The notes below the pieces were generated by a model. That model was not told where the DNA came from. It saw only the letters and a program-made list of their open reading frames with translations, and did no database searches. The translations under genes and the position numbers were made by a program. This document shows, piece by piece, positions 1-10,260 of a DNA stretch of 64,000 nt. This stretch comes from Porphyra umbilicalis (lineage: Eukaryota > Rhodophyta > Bangiophyceae > Bangiales > Bangiaceae). The DNA lies in the NCBI GenBank assembly GCA_002049455.2, contig KV918768.1:62001-126000 (forward strand), read 5' to 3'. How positions within the stretch are numbered: the stretch's first letter is position 1; every line of letters begins with the position of its first letter.

Positions 1-288
1 GGTCGGGACCGTCCATGCTGGCAATGTGGCCAAGTCGGTCACTGGGCGACCCAATGCCCGAAGCTGGACGTCCGCCTTCGTGCCCAGTTGGCCGAAGCGT
101 GGAAGGCCAAGATCCAGAAGACCACTCCGAACGCGGAAGCCTCGCGTCGAGTGGCATTTGCTGCCCAGCAACCCGCTGAGCAACAGGAGTCAGAGGCTGA
201 CTCGCCGCACGAGGAAGAGGAGGAGCCAACCCCTTCCTCAGGTAAAGAAGCGTCGTCCCCTTCCGACTCGGAAGAGGGAAACGAATAA
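1..288 (+). pseudogene. gag: Gag C-terminal fragment with CCHC zinc knuckle
   Basis: Frame 1 is open from the first base to the TAA at 286-288. Nucleotides 16-57 encode CWQCGQVGHWATQC, a perfect C-x2-C-x4-H-x4-C retroviral-type zinc knuckle, which binds the element's RNA during particle assembly. After it comes a charged tail rich in glutamate and serine. The N-terminal capsid part lies left of the window. Pol-like coding sequence resumes in frame 3 near 285, so Gag and Pol are either joined by a frameshift in this family or separated by a decay mutation. The sequence alone does not decide which. It is partial because of the window edge. Confidence 0.8.
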
Positions 289-1053
289 CCGCTGGCTACA
301 AGAAGTCCTCACGTGCCTCAGCGGTTGGTCCGGGGACTAAGACCCCCCGGACTCCGGGGAGGTTGCGCATATTGAAGCGTCCTCGAGGGGTACGGCCAAG
401 AGCCCAGGCCTTACCCAAGGGTACCGACCCGAGTCGGGTCGTTGCCAATTTGACAGGGGTGAACTATCAAGTGTCCGGCCGACTCTGGCTGGATAAGGTT
501 GTTTGAACTTGCGTGCCGTATCATAGTCGATACCGGTTCTGCAGCCTCTCTAATTCGGCAGGAGTCTCTGCCGAAGGAGGTGCAACTGGGTCCTGTTGAC
601 CCAGAGCAGTACCATATGTTTGATATTAATGGAGGACTCCTCCCTATTGTGGGGTCAGTCAAGTTGACTGTTCGCATTGGGTCCTATGACACCGAGGTGA
701 CCTTTGGTGTGGTCCCACGAATGTCTGTCCCAGTACTCCTGGGTACGGACTACACGGACATACACGTGCCGGTGATCAGTGGACCGAGTCGGTTCATCCG
801 TTTGTTGAATGGGGATAAGGTTCCCATCTTGGGGAGGGGGAAGTCTGTCACCCCTCCAGCTCCCAAGGTGGAAGCTGCTGCACACACAGCCGAGCCGGCT
901 GATGCTTGCGTGCGTTTGGCCAAGGGGGTTGTGTGTGCCCTCGGTCAACAGGTTACATACTCGTTACCTCGACCTTTAAGGGAGACGGCTTTGTCTCCCC
1001 CAATGACCGCTTGTACCATAAACACCAGGAGCAAGTCGCGTCTGGCCCCATGA
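285..1053 (+). pseudogene. pro: Retroelement aspartic protease region, frameshifted
   Basis: The protease active site is visible as VDTGSAASLI (DTG near nucleotides 529-537), followed about 70 residues later by VLLGTDY, the usual second motif of retropepsins. The enzyme would cut the Gag-Pol polyprotein inside the particle. The upstream linker (from about 285 to 500) reads in frame 3 and the catalytic part in frame 1, so one frameshift lies near 500. A second shift near 905-950 moves the reading into the RT frame. The ORF ends at 1053 after an unrelated tail. The domain is recognisable but cannot be made as one protein from this copy. Confidence 0.75.
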
Positions 1054-1814
1054 CGTGTGTGGCTCACGCTGCATGGCGTGTTGAGATTCTCAACACGTCG
1101 AAGCACCCGCGTCGGCTTCCGAAAGGAACGAAGGTCGGGACTCTCCGACACTTCGAGGGCTCCGTCACGGCAGTGACCACCGAGCAGTTGGATGCTTTGG
1201 CTGAATACTCTCAGCCAAAGGCTTCGTCAGACTCGACAAAGTGCAAGATGCCCCATGGGCATCGGGAGAATGTCCCTCCCGAGTTACACTCTAAGCTCGA
1301 GGGGCTTCTCGAGAAACACCACAAGTTGTGGGATGGTGACCTTGGACTCATCAAGGCCACCAGCCACCGGCTCACACTCAAGCCGGGTGCGAAACCCGTC
1401 CGGTTGAACCCGTACCGGTTGGGCCCTCGGTCGAGAGGACTCATCAAGACCGAGGTGGACCGCATGCTGGACCGAGGAGTCATCGAGCCCAGCAAGAGTG
1501 AGTGGGCAAGCCCAGTCGTGCTTGTCCCAAAGCCTGACGGCTCTGTCAGGTTTTGCATTGACTATCGCAAGCTCAATGAGCTCACGGTGAAGGACAGTTA
1601 TCCTTTACCGCGGATGGACCATTGCCTCGACTCACTCGGCGATGCATCGTTCTTCTCGACGTTGGACTGCAACGCCGGGTACTGGCAGATCCCCGTGAGT
1701 CCGGAGGATCGGCACTTGACCACGTTTACGTGTCACTGTGGACTCTATCAGTGTACACGGATGCCATTTGGGTTATGCAACGCGCCGGTGACTTTCCAGC
1801 GCGCGATCGACTAG
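906..1814 (+). pseudogene. pol: Ty3/gypsy reverse transcriptase, fingers and palm N-terminal half
   Basis: This 302-codon frame carries the first RT blocks: a connecting region, then GVIEPSKSEWASPVVLVPKPDG, a match to the usual gypsy entry motif, then RFCIDYRKLNELT, FSTLDCNAGYWQI (first catalytic aspartate of the palm) and MPFGLCNAPVTFQRAI. The enzyme copies element RNA into DNA. The frame ends at a TAG at 1812-1814 in the middle of the domain. The same frame continues on the other side with the rest of RT, so this is a nonsense mutation and not a gene end. A CAG-to-TAG change is the simplest explanation. Confidence 0.9.
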
Positions 1815-3320
1815 ATCCTAGCTGGAGTCAAGTGGCAATATGCATTGGTATATCTAGACGATATCCTTGTGTTCTCCATGAGTGCGGATGAACACTTTTC
1901 CCACCTGGACAAGATCTTTACCGTTCTGAGTGAGGCGGGTATCACTCTCAAAGCCGAGAAGTGCCACCTCTTTAGTAATGAGGTGGAGTATCTTGGACAT
2001 GTCGTCCGACCCGGGCGCATAGGGGTCAATGAGAAGAACCTCAAGGCGCTGCGACGGGCGAAGTTCCCCCGTACGCAAACACAGATGAGGAGCTTCCTCG
2101 GTATGTGTAACGTCTATTGGCGTTTCGTGTCGAACTACACCAAGGTGGCGAGCCCGCTTAACCTTTTGGTGAGTTCCAAACTGCCGAAGCATCTGGACCC
2201 CCCGACTCAGGTGAAACAGATGGTGTTTGACAGGTTGCGAGAACTCCTCTGCAACCCACCGGTGCTAGCTATACCACGTGTAGAGGGTCACTACATTGTG
2301 GATGTGGACGCAAGCTACGACCAACTCGGTTGTTGCTTGTTGCAGAAGCAACCAACGGGGGAGTATCTTCCCGTGGGGTACTTCAGCAAGGGGTTCTCCG
2401 CGTCACAGATGAACTACACTGTGACGGAGCTCGAGGGTCTCGGCGTAGTATGGACAGTCTCCATGCTACGGCCCTATATCGAAGTGAGGAAGTTCCTCAT
2501 TCGATGCGACCACAAGGCGCTGAAGTGGATACTCACCACAACGGCCTGCACCAACAATCGACTCAATCGTTGGCGCATCCTCTTGTCAGAGTTTGACTAT
2601 GAGGTGGAGTATAAGCCCGGAGTCAAGCATGCGGTAGCGGACGCCTTGTCACGCATACCGACGGATGGGGTCGACACAACCCCCATCCCAGAGGAACTCC
2701 CTCATGTTGCAGTCACGACAAGGTCGGGTGCCGTGCTCGACCCGAGGCGTCCAGAGAGTTCTGGTGCCTACCCTGTGCCTGTTGATGAGCTTGTCAAGGC
2801 ACAGGAGGAGGATAGCTTCTGCAAGAAGGTCTGGCAAGAACTCAATGACGACCAACCGACTCGGTTCTATGAAAGCGCCGACGGCATACTCTGCCGAAGG
2901 GGCTATGTGGTTGGGGAACAACAAGGCGTTGTACCCAAGGCCATGCAGGAAGACATCATGACGAGGGAGCACTCCTCTCCTCTGGCTGGGCATCCAGGGT
3001 CGACCAAGATGTATCGAACCCTGAAGCGGAAGTACTATTGGCCATCACTCGTGGCCGATGTCTATGGGCTGGTTGCTTCTTGCGAGACTTGCGCAAAGAA
3101 CCGCCTCATGGAGAAGAAACGGACGACGGCTATGCGTCTGTTTTCGGCAACCGAGCCGTTTGCCGCCATAGCAGGGGACATACTCGGTCCACTGCCACGG
3201 ACACCCGAAGGGTATGAGTACCTTCTGGTGATTTGTGATCGCTTGAGTAAGGTCACAAGGGTAGTCTTCATGAAGGACATCACTGCCCTACACGTTCTGA
3301 GCGAGTTGCTCGACGTCTGA
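1815..3320 (+). pseudogene. pol: RT catalytic half, RNase H and integrase N-terminus of Ty3/gypsy pol
   Basis: In the same frame as the preceding RT half. YLDDILVFS near 1851 holds the catalytic YxDD. RNase H follows, with its acidic residues in DVDASYDQLG, TELEGLG, RCDHKALK and AVADALSR. The integrase zinc-binding region has paired histidines and a CETC motif near 3090. The integrase core starts with AGDILGPL, which holds its first catalytic aspartate. A TGA at 3318-3320 interrupts the core; the frame resumes immediately with IASYGIPDSI. A CGA-to-TGA change would explain it. Domain order RT-RNase H-IN places the element in Ty3/gypsy and not Ty1/copia. Confidence 0.9.
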
Positions 3321-4316
3321 ATCGCCAGCTATGGGATCCCCGACTCTATCCTTTCGGATAACGGCCCACAGTTTGGGTCCGTTCTCTACCAGGGGGTGAT
3401 GAACCTCCTTGGGGTGGACGTAAACTTCGCCACCCTATACTACCCCCAGACTAATGGGCAGGTAAAGCGGTTCAACAAGACGTTGGTCCGCCAGTTGAGG
3501 CACTACGTCCAAGAACACGTCGTTACTTGGTGGCGGTATTTGTCACTACTCGTGACAGCATACAACTCGTAGGTGCACAGCAGCACCGGGGAAGTTCCCT
3601 TTGCGTTCGTTTGCCCACGGCGCCTACAGGCAGGCGCCATGGCCCGCCTGACTCGCTCAGAGCAGGAAGCCGAGACCCAGACTCCGGGTCAGGCAAGGGC
3701 ACAGCTGCTCCAGAAGTTGGAGGAGCTCATTCCCCGAGTCAAGGAGACCATGGACAAAGCGCAAGCCCGCTACAAGCGCCAGTTCGATGTTCGCGTCAAA
3801 CACCGACGCGACCCTCTCCGAGTTGGAGAGTGGGTCTTTGTGAACTCACACGAGAACCAGGGAGGAAAGTTGCTGTTCAAGACTCTTGGACCCTACCAGA
3901 TCCTTAAGACGGATGGGCGGCGACTCACCATCGAGAGTGACGATGGGATCCGGACTATCAACGGGAATCACGCGACTCGCGCACCCGAACCTCCCGAGGG
4001 ACACCCTCCATGGGAGCGAGCATTGGAGGCCTGGAATGTCCCCAGCCTCCCCTCTTCCTCCGACAAGCCGTTGGAGGCAGTGTTCGACAAGTTTGTTGGA
4101 CACGGGTACGATGAACGGGGGCGACTCATGCTCCGCGATCGATGGTTTGGCTACGGGTCAAAGTCTGACACGTGGGAGTTTGTCGAAGGACTTCCTGCCG
4201 AGAAGGTCAGGAAGTACTGTCGACAAGTGAGTATTGACCCGCATAGTGCAATGCCCAGGCAAGTCGCCTCAAGTAGTTACTTCCTTTTGGACTTACAAAG
4301 GCATTGGTACGTATGA
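3321..4316 (+). pseudogene. pol: Integrase core and chromodomain-like C-terminus of Ty3/gypsy pol
   Basis: The frame continues with SDNGPQFG (second catalytic aspartate) and YYPQTNGQVKRFNKTL. The catalytic glutamate normally found in the TDGQTER-type motif is here a lysine, so strand transfer should be dead. A TAG at 3570-3572 interrupts the frame again. After it comes the GPY/F-like region (LGPYQILKTDG near 3885). A C-terminal module at about 4071-4227 matches the chromodomain pattern: aromatic residues, a WFGYGSKSDTWE core, and a helix. Chromodomains steer chromovirus insertion to particular chromatin; that role is family knowledge. All three in-frame stops of this pol are transitions from common codons. 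Confidence 0.85.
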
Positions 4317-4677
4317 CTCGAAGTACATCTCCAACTACACTTCGAGAATATATTTGGAAAGAGGACTTCTCTTCCATTGACTTATGGGTCAAGTCGTAAG
4401 TCTACTTGAATAGGGGACTCCCCTTTCATGAAGACTCCAAGTCATGTGTGTCATGCCAAAGGCTGGGACTTCCAGCCGATCTTAGTCTACTTCCACTTCC
4501 TTAGGCTGAGGAGGTGTGGATCGGTTCTTGACTCAAGACCGAAGAGACTATGGGGTGAAGACAAAAAAGCAATGTCTTTAATGCACAAAGCCAAGCGGGC
4601 AAAAAGCAATAACCCCAAGTGGGCGGAAAACACAACCACCCCAGAAATCCTCATAGATAAAGCCCTCGACTCGAGAG
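4317..4677. other. Spacer between pol and antisense ORF
   Basis: About 360 bases of moderate GC with no convincing ORF. It contains short A/T blocks, including a TATATA-like stretch near 4687 just beyond it. It could hold the 3' ends of the sense pol transcript and the antisense transcript, which would converge here. No terminator or repeat was recognised. Confidence 0.4.
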
Positions 4678-6756
4678 CTAAAGGGATATATAGCCACTAC
4701 CCGGACTGTAACCGCCGCGCTTAAAGTGGTAGGGCGGGAAGGAGTTCCCTTGAGAACCCCCCTGAGGCGGGGGTGGTACGCCCGGTGGAGTCCCCGGGGC
4801 GTACGGCTCCGTCCGACTCGACGAGCCTCCGCCTCGCCCCTGAACTCCCATGTAGACCGATGAGGAGTGGGGGCCCGAGCGAGTCGCTTGCGAAGTCCCT
4901 CCGCGACCGATATACGCCTCCACGGCTCGGATGCGGTCCACAAACTCCTTTGCGACTTGAAACTGAGTAACCGAGTTCGCCAGAGCCTTGCGAGACGCGG
5001 CGGTGTCAGGCCCCGACAACGCCGAGTGGACTTGGCGAGTCACCCAAGCCAGGGTGTCAAGCGACGCCACCGCCGTAGCTTCCAGAGTCGTGGAGCTCAT
5101 CAGGTTCCCCAGAGTCGGGAGAACCTGGGTTTACCCCCACGCCAAGTGCATGGGCACCGGCGTCACCAGGCCCAAGTGGTGCAACCCCGGCTCGGGGATG
5201 GGCTCCAGGTACGTGAAGGTCACGGGCTGGAGAGCCCGGGACGGAGCCGACTCGGCTCTTGCCCACGGATTCCCGGGGTTAGCCGGCCCGGCATCGCCCC
5301 AACGCCCCCCGGGTCGAGGGGGCGCCCGACGCTTGTCACGTCGACCCGACGGTGGCCGAAGCGGAAGACCACGATCCGGCACCGGCGGGGGGGAAGACAT
5401 ATCCACCCCCGGCGCGTAGGGGTAGGCCGCGCTGCCCAACCCCTCCGTCAAAAGGAGCTGCCTCTGCACCAGAGTCTTGGCGCAGTGGACGAACTCCCGG
5501 TCGGGGTCGACCTCCGCCCCCGGCTCGGCCCGCTTCGCCTGACGCAGGCAGGGACCCAACTCCGCCGAAGCGAGCAGCTTGTGGAGGAAGAGCATCCCCA
5601 CAAGGAGGGCCCGTGCTTGTGCCTCCGACCCTCGCCCAAGCCAGGCGGGGGTGAGTGAATCGATCCCCTCGATCAGCACGTCGGGGAGACGCCACAGGTA
5701 CCCTCGGTGAGTCACCGCGGAGTACCAGACGCGGGCGACCTCAACCACCCAGTCGGTGGCGAGGATCGCGAACGCGCGGTGGCCACAACCCGTGGCCACC
5801 AGGTACGAGCCGAAGTAGGCAAGTAGGAGTGGGAGCCGAGCGGGGAACCCAAACGGATCCTCCGCCGACTCCCACCACCCCGGGAGTGCCGGTTAAAGCG
5901 AAGCCCGCTTCTCCTCCGGGACCCCGACGAACTCCGTCCGGTCTCGGTGCACAAGGAACTCCTTGCGCGACCGGTGCTCCTCCCGCACCACACCATGGTG
6001 GTTGTGGGCGTCCTCGCCGCCTAAGCAGGGCGGCGAGACGGAGAACCATTCTAGGCAGACCACCAGAATGACGTCGTCGACCTCCATCTCCCCCACGGCC
6101 GCCGTGAGGAGGGCCGACAGGCGGACGACTTGTCCGGCCTCTTCCGCCCGGAGTAGGGCGGGAAGATCAGAGTTGACGCCCGCAGGCAGAGGCGCCTGCG
6201 AGGGGAAGCGGCGGGCCCGGCGGTCCCATAATTCGGTCCGCCGGGCCTCCTCCGGGATCGCCAAGTAAGCGTCCCGGAGGTCGCAGTCCGGCATGTCCCT
6301 CGCCAGAGCCGGTGAGGGCCAGAAACCGGGGACACGCGGGGCTCCCGCCTGCCCGCGCGGTTGCGGAGGAAGCAGGAGGACGCGCCGCGAAATGGGCGGT
6401 ACCTCCTCGGCGGGAGGGACATCCTCCATCGCCGACCCGGACGGACCGACTTGGTCCGCCACGGACGCTTGCGCTTGTGCCGGCGGGGGCGGACCAGATG
6501 GAGTCCCCACCCCCGCCGGGGTCGACTCGACCGCCGCCGCTGGGGTCGAGCCGACCGCCGCCTCCGGGGTAGAGGTGGCCTCCACCACCGCCGCAGGGGT
6601 CGAGTTGGCCGCCTGCGCCGGCGGGACGGTGGTCTCCATCGCCGCCGAGCCGCCCCGACTCAGGGACCGCTCGGACCCCAGGATGTCCCCGAGGACGGCC
6701 TTCTCCGACACGGCCGTGCTTGAGGGAGGCACCGGGGGCGCGTCGCCACCCGTCAT
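4678..6756 (-). pseudogene. Antisense accessory ORF of the gypsy element, two internal stops
   Basis: Read on the minus strand, one frame runs from an ATG at 6756 to 4678, about 690 codons, broken only by TAA codons at 5893-5895 and 5131-5133. The stretches between those stops are fully open in the same frame. The N-terminal part is rich in alanine and proline, then comes a charged region. The middle part is hydrophobic and helical (for example LLLAYFGSYLVATG), and the C-terminal helical part starts near 5100 and ends in a glycine/proline-rich tail. No known domain was recognised. It lies between pol and the 3' LTR on the opposite strand, where some plant gypsy lineages (Grande, Retand and relatives) also carry antisense ORFs. 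Function unknown; a decayed host gene carried by the element is the alternative. Confidence 0.6.
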
Positions 6757-7650
6757 GGCGGCCGACTGGGCCGCGTTTGCCCTTCACCGCCGCCCTTGAC
6801 CGACTTGGCGCAGGACGACGGCCCCCACAACGCCGACTCGGCTACCGCGGACCCAGACACCGGGACGCAAAGAAAAGGGGGATCTCAAACCGGAGGTCGG
6901 TGCGGGAGGGGGTGAAGCAGTTGGGGGAAACACGCGAGAGGGAATACACCACCCTCGGGGAAGAAGGGGGGCCGGCAAAGCCCGCCACGCCCCACCAAGG
7001 AAGACCCGCGGCGGAAGAAACAACACCGCCCGCGCGCGCGGAGAGCCACACGCGCACGCACCCGCAAGCCACGCGAGGACCCGACCCCGGAGCCAGGGGA
7101 CGGGAAAGAAGAAGAAGAGGGAAAGGGGAAGCGCCCGAGTACCACCACCCCGTCAGCTCGACGAAGGGTGGGAACGGTGGACGGTTGCAAAGGTAGCAAC
7201 CGCCACCAGAAGCGCCAGCAACTCGCTGACGCCCCCTCTATATACTACCCCGACGGCCCACACCTGCTCTGTATGGGCCTACGGGGAGGGTAGGTCGGCT
7301 CGACCTACCCAGGAAGCCCCTTGAGAGCCTCAAGGGGGCCCTCACACCGGCTCGGTATGAGGGAACCGGAAACGAGTCCAGCTCGGACCCGTCTCCACCA
7401 TCTGGGACCAGTGTCGGGACGCCCGACACGCGAGGTGCCGAGAACGCCCGACGCCAGGGGGGTGTGATGACTCATCACCACCCCCCCCTCTCTCCACACC
7501 TCCAGGGAGTGCCTGGAGGGAACAGGGCACGCTCTACGTGTCTGCCTTCGACGCCACTCTTTGCTCCCCACTCGGAAGCTGTCAAGAGAGCCCTTTCGAA
7601 GTCTGACAACTCGTCATTTGACTTCCGTTCGCCAGGACGGCCGAACGCTT
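6757..7650. other. GC-rich leader of the antisense ORF and 3' untranslated part of the gypsy element
   Basis: About 900 bases of GC-rich DNA between the antisense start codon and the purine tract. Several short overlapping frames are open, none of them recognisable. On the minus strand it would be the 5' leader of the antisense ORF and contains a TATA-like box. On the plus strand it is the element's 3' region before the LTR. Confidence 0.45.
7239..7244 (-). promoter_or_regulatory. TATA-like box facing the antisense ORF
   Basis: TATATA stands alone in very GC-rich DNA about 480 bases upstream of the antisense ATG. It would suit a TATA-driven start near 7210 on the minus strand. This is position and composition only; no start site is proven. 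Confidence 0.3.
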
Positions 7651-7663
7651 GAGGAGGGGGAAA
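7651..7663 (+). other. Polypurine tract of the gypsy element
   Basis: GAGGAGGGGGAAA is a pure purine run directly before TG at 7664. Such a tract primes plus-strand DNA synthesis in LTR retrotransposons and marks the left edge of the 3' LTR. Confidence 0.75.
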
Positions 7664-8019
7664 TGTAGTAGTTGTGCTAAACTATAGCACCAACCACACG
7701 GTTTCGGATTCCGTTCATAACCAACTAGGTTGTGAAAACCCAAATCGGCTGACTTGGCTGAAATGGCTGGTTCCTTACACTGTAATGTCTGACTTGGACA
7801 ATTTGACCCCTGGACATAATTGGGGACTTGCGTGTAATTTGTATGGGATTTTTGCGTCGGAGCCAGACGGATGTATGCCCTCCCCTTGAGCCGGGGGAGG
7901 CGTATGATTGGTTGGTATTATGTTCATTGTTTTTGTGTTCTGAGTGGGCGTTCTATGCGTGTTTTGAGGGGTTCTTCCTGCGTGCTTTTGGGACTCTGAG
8001 GGTATATGTGTGTGGGACA
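7664..8019 (+). repeat. 3' LTR of the gypsy element (right edge approximate)
   Basis: It begins TGTAGTAG straight after the purine tract. It is AT-richer than its surroundings. Likely right edges are the CA at 8018-8019 (TGT...ACA termini, about 356 bp) or the CA at 8073-8074. I prefer the first, because copia-like RT homology on the minus strand seems to reach about 8025. The 5' LTR is outside the window, so the edge cannot be fixed by comparison. Confidence 0.6.
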
Positions 8020-8332
8020 GCGGGGCGAGTCGACCCCGCTTGGCTCGTCAAGTAAAAACCGTCTGGCTCCAACAGCTCTTGGTCGTGCCTTGCGACGGCG
8101 GCAACTGTTGCACACGCGAGTTGCGTGTTGGACGCTTTGAGGTTTTGCTTCCGGTACCCTAGCCCGGTATCGAGTACCACGACGGTGGCCCCAACTCGGG
8201 TGCCACCAGTGCGTAGTGCTACAGTCGTGTCGGGGCGTCGTGAACCTCGACCAGCTTGTCCTTGTCCGTATGCTCTGTAAGAGCGAACCGCGCTTTGGCC
8301 TACTCGACGGCACTTTTCAAGTTTTTGATCGC
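8020..8332 (-). pseudogene. pol: N-terminal fragment of copia-type reverse transcriptase
   Basis: Directly after the integrase frame the minus strand reads AIKNLKSAVE, stop, AKARFALTEHTDKDKLVEVHDAP. This corresponds to the opening of copia-type RT (a KARFV..GH.D block followed by a VH.A.T block). Further homology-like sequence (QLACATVAAVARHD) continues in another frame after a shift, and it stops near 8020-8035 where the gypsy LTR ends. In-frame stops occur after AIKNLKSAVE and after the VHDAP block. The catalytic YxDD part is missing from the window. It is too short for function. Confidence 0.6.
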
Positions 8333-10042
8333 TCAGATGAAGCGTTCGCCGACTAAACTCGCGCATTTGGGGACGCTCGTGCGCTGCACCTTTACCCAGG
8401 TAAGTCGAGCCTTCAAGTTCTCCACCTCCTGGCAACTAACCTGTTTCATGACAGAGGAGGGAGCGCGGGAGTCGTCCGCTCGAAGCACCTCCGTGATGTA
8501 CAGGTTCACGTCAGGAGCTGTATCAATCCGCTGACGTACGTCAGCAGCCGTGCGCGCCATTCGTGCCTTCAGTGTGTCACCAGCAGTAACGGCGACATGC
8601 ATTGATCCAATATCTGCACGCCTCCCATGCGCAGCGGCAGCGGATGGTGCTGGCGCTGCATCCACCTCTGTTGACGGGTTGTCCGCGGCAGTCCCCGCGG
8701 GCGTCGGCCCAGTCACTACTGTTGTCGGTAACGCCCGTGCGGCTGGCGCAGAAGCGTCCCCTCTAGTTGTCACGTCCAGGAGCAGCACGTACTCCTTTAA
8801 CCGGGGGACAGAGACCAACGTAAATCCCTTGTTCACGTTGTGCCACACTTGCGTGCGGTCACAGTCAATGACCGCGAAGGGACCTTCCCAGCTTGCTGGA
8901 CGCTTTCGGTAGACAAACACGCGCATGCCTGGCCCGTTGTCTCTGTCCGCTGCGGCGGGAACCGATCGACAAGACGCCAGTTTCAGGTGCATTCGAGCGA
9001 TGTGCTTCGCCATGTCGGCTCCCGCTTCAAACCATGAATTGGCGCGTTCTCGATGCTCGGGCAGGTCTTCGGCTCGCATCGGCATCCGCGGTTGTACACC
9101 GATCACCAGCTGCAACGAGGATACGCCCCAAGAACCGATAGTCTTGTTCATTGCCCGTATTGTCAGAGAGACAGCCGTCTTGATTCTAATGGATGGATGA
9201 GCACGGCGGACGCGCTAGAAGAGATGCATCGCGACCGAGAAATACCGCTCTCCAACACTAAGAGAATTGTGGCTCTCGGTGCGAGACGCACGCAAACACA
9301 TGCTGGCCTCTTTCGCTAGCGCAGTCCACCGGGAGATAACAACTTTTGAGCTTTGGTTGTCGTGCATCTCGGCGCGGTAGCCATTGTAAGGCGTCATTCA
9401 GAAACGTAGGAGCACCTCCCACAAGGCATCTGTTGTCTAGCCGTCGTCCAAAAGCGCGGCGGCACCGGTTTTGGTGTCATTGTCCAGTGTATGAAGAGCA
9501 GTCTTGCCTTCAAGCCACATCAAGTCCGCGTATATCAGCTGGTTGAACCGAATCTCCTCTTTTGGCATTCCAACAATGAAGCGACGAGGTGCCTTGGCAT
9601 GGAGCTGGCATACATCACATGCATCAGTCAGGTCCTGCAGGTTCTTTGGCGTGGCCGGCACCGCATCTTTGTCATTTGCACGGCGCATCAGGGCATATAG
9701 CCGCTCCGGGTTGGCGTGGAAGAAGTGCTTATGAATGCATTGGAGCTCTGCCAAAAAGTAGAAGGTGAGGGATCCCCAGTCGTAGAAGACAAAACCAAGC
9801 TTGCGCAGGACGGGTAGGTCAACACCTTCGCTCACACCAAGCAGGAGGTTAGTGACGGTGTGGACGAACATGCGGTACTCATCCATAGTGTCGGGTCCTA
9901 GAAACAATGAAATGTTTAGCTTGACGACGTCGACCGTGAGCTGCATATAAAAGGTATATCCCAGCGGGGCACGGATGTCAATCGTGCTGATCGCTTCGTA
10001 GAGGCCGCCGCCAATTCGACATACCTTCGGCGCGTCGAGCAT
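8333..10042 (-). pseudogene. pol: Copia-like protease remnant and integrase
   Basis: One minus-strand frame covers 10042 to 8333 with stops at 9437 and 9215. It starts with a protease-like C-terminal segment (LFLGPDTMDEY). Next comes the integrase zinc region: histidines in IHKHFFHANPERL and a C-x2-C in CDVCQ. The core opens with FNQLIYADLMWLEGKTALHTLD (first catalytic aspartate). After the first stop, ESHNSLSVGERY holds the likely catalytic glutamate. The C-terminal part has RVFVYRKRPASWEGPF, the usual nucleic-acid-binding GPF block, then a long alanine-rich tail leading to RT. The enzyme would insert the cDNA. This copy cannot make it because of the stops. Confidence 0.75.
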
Positions 10043-10260
10043 ATTGAGACGCCCCGGATTGCAGCAGAACGCAGCGAGAACACGCGCTTACGCCTTCTCA
10101 ATTACAGTCATTTCCACCCCTGTGTGCAGACACGAACCTGGACACTCTTCCACGAACGTTTGAAGCATGACCACTGTGCACTGACCTGTCTGCCTGTGTC
10201 GTCTTTGATCGAGGGAGAGGCGACGAATCAAGCCCTCCGTTGAAAATCCTCTCCATCACT

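Larger units (their letters stand above)
1..8019 (+). mobile_element. Ty3/gypsy chromovirus-like LTR retrotransposon, 5' end outside window
   Basis: The window opens inside gag. In order on the plus strand come a CCHC zinc knuckle, aspartic protease, reverse transcriptase, RNase H, integrase zinc-binding and core domains, and a chromodomain-like C-terminus. That is the Ty3/gypsy domain order. A long antisense ORF follows, then a purine tract at 7651-7663 and an LTR starting with TG at 7664. The copy is dead: there are at least two frameshifts before RT and stops at 1812, 3318 and 3570. The right end abuts a copia-like relic whose RT is cut off there, so this element probably inserted into that relic. 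The 5' LTR and the left target duplication are outside the window. Confidence 0.85.
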
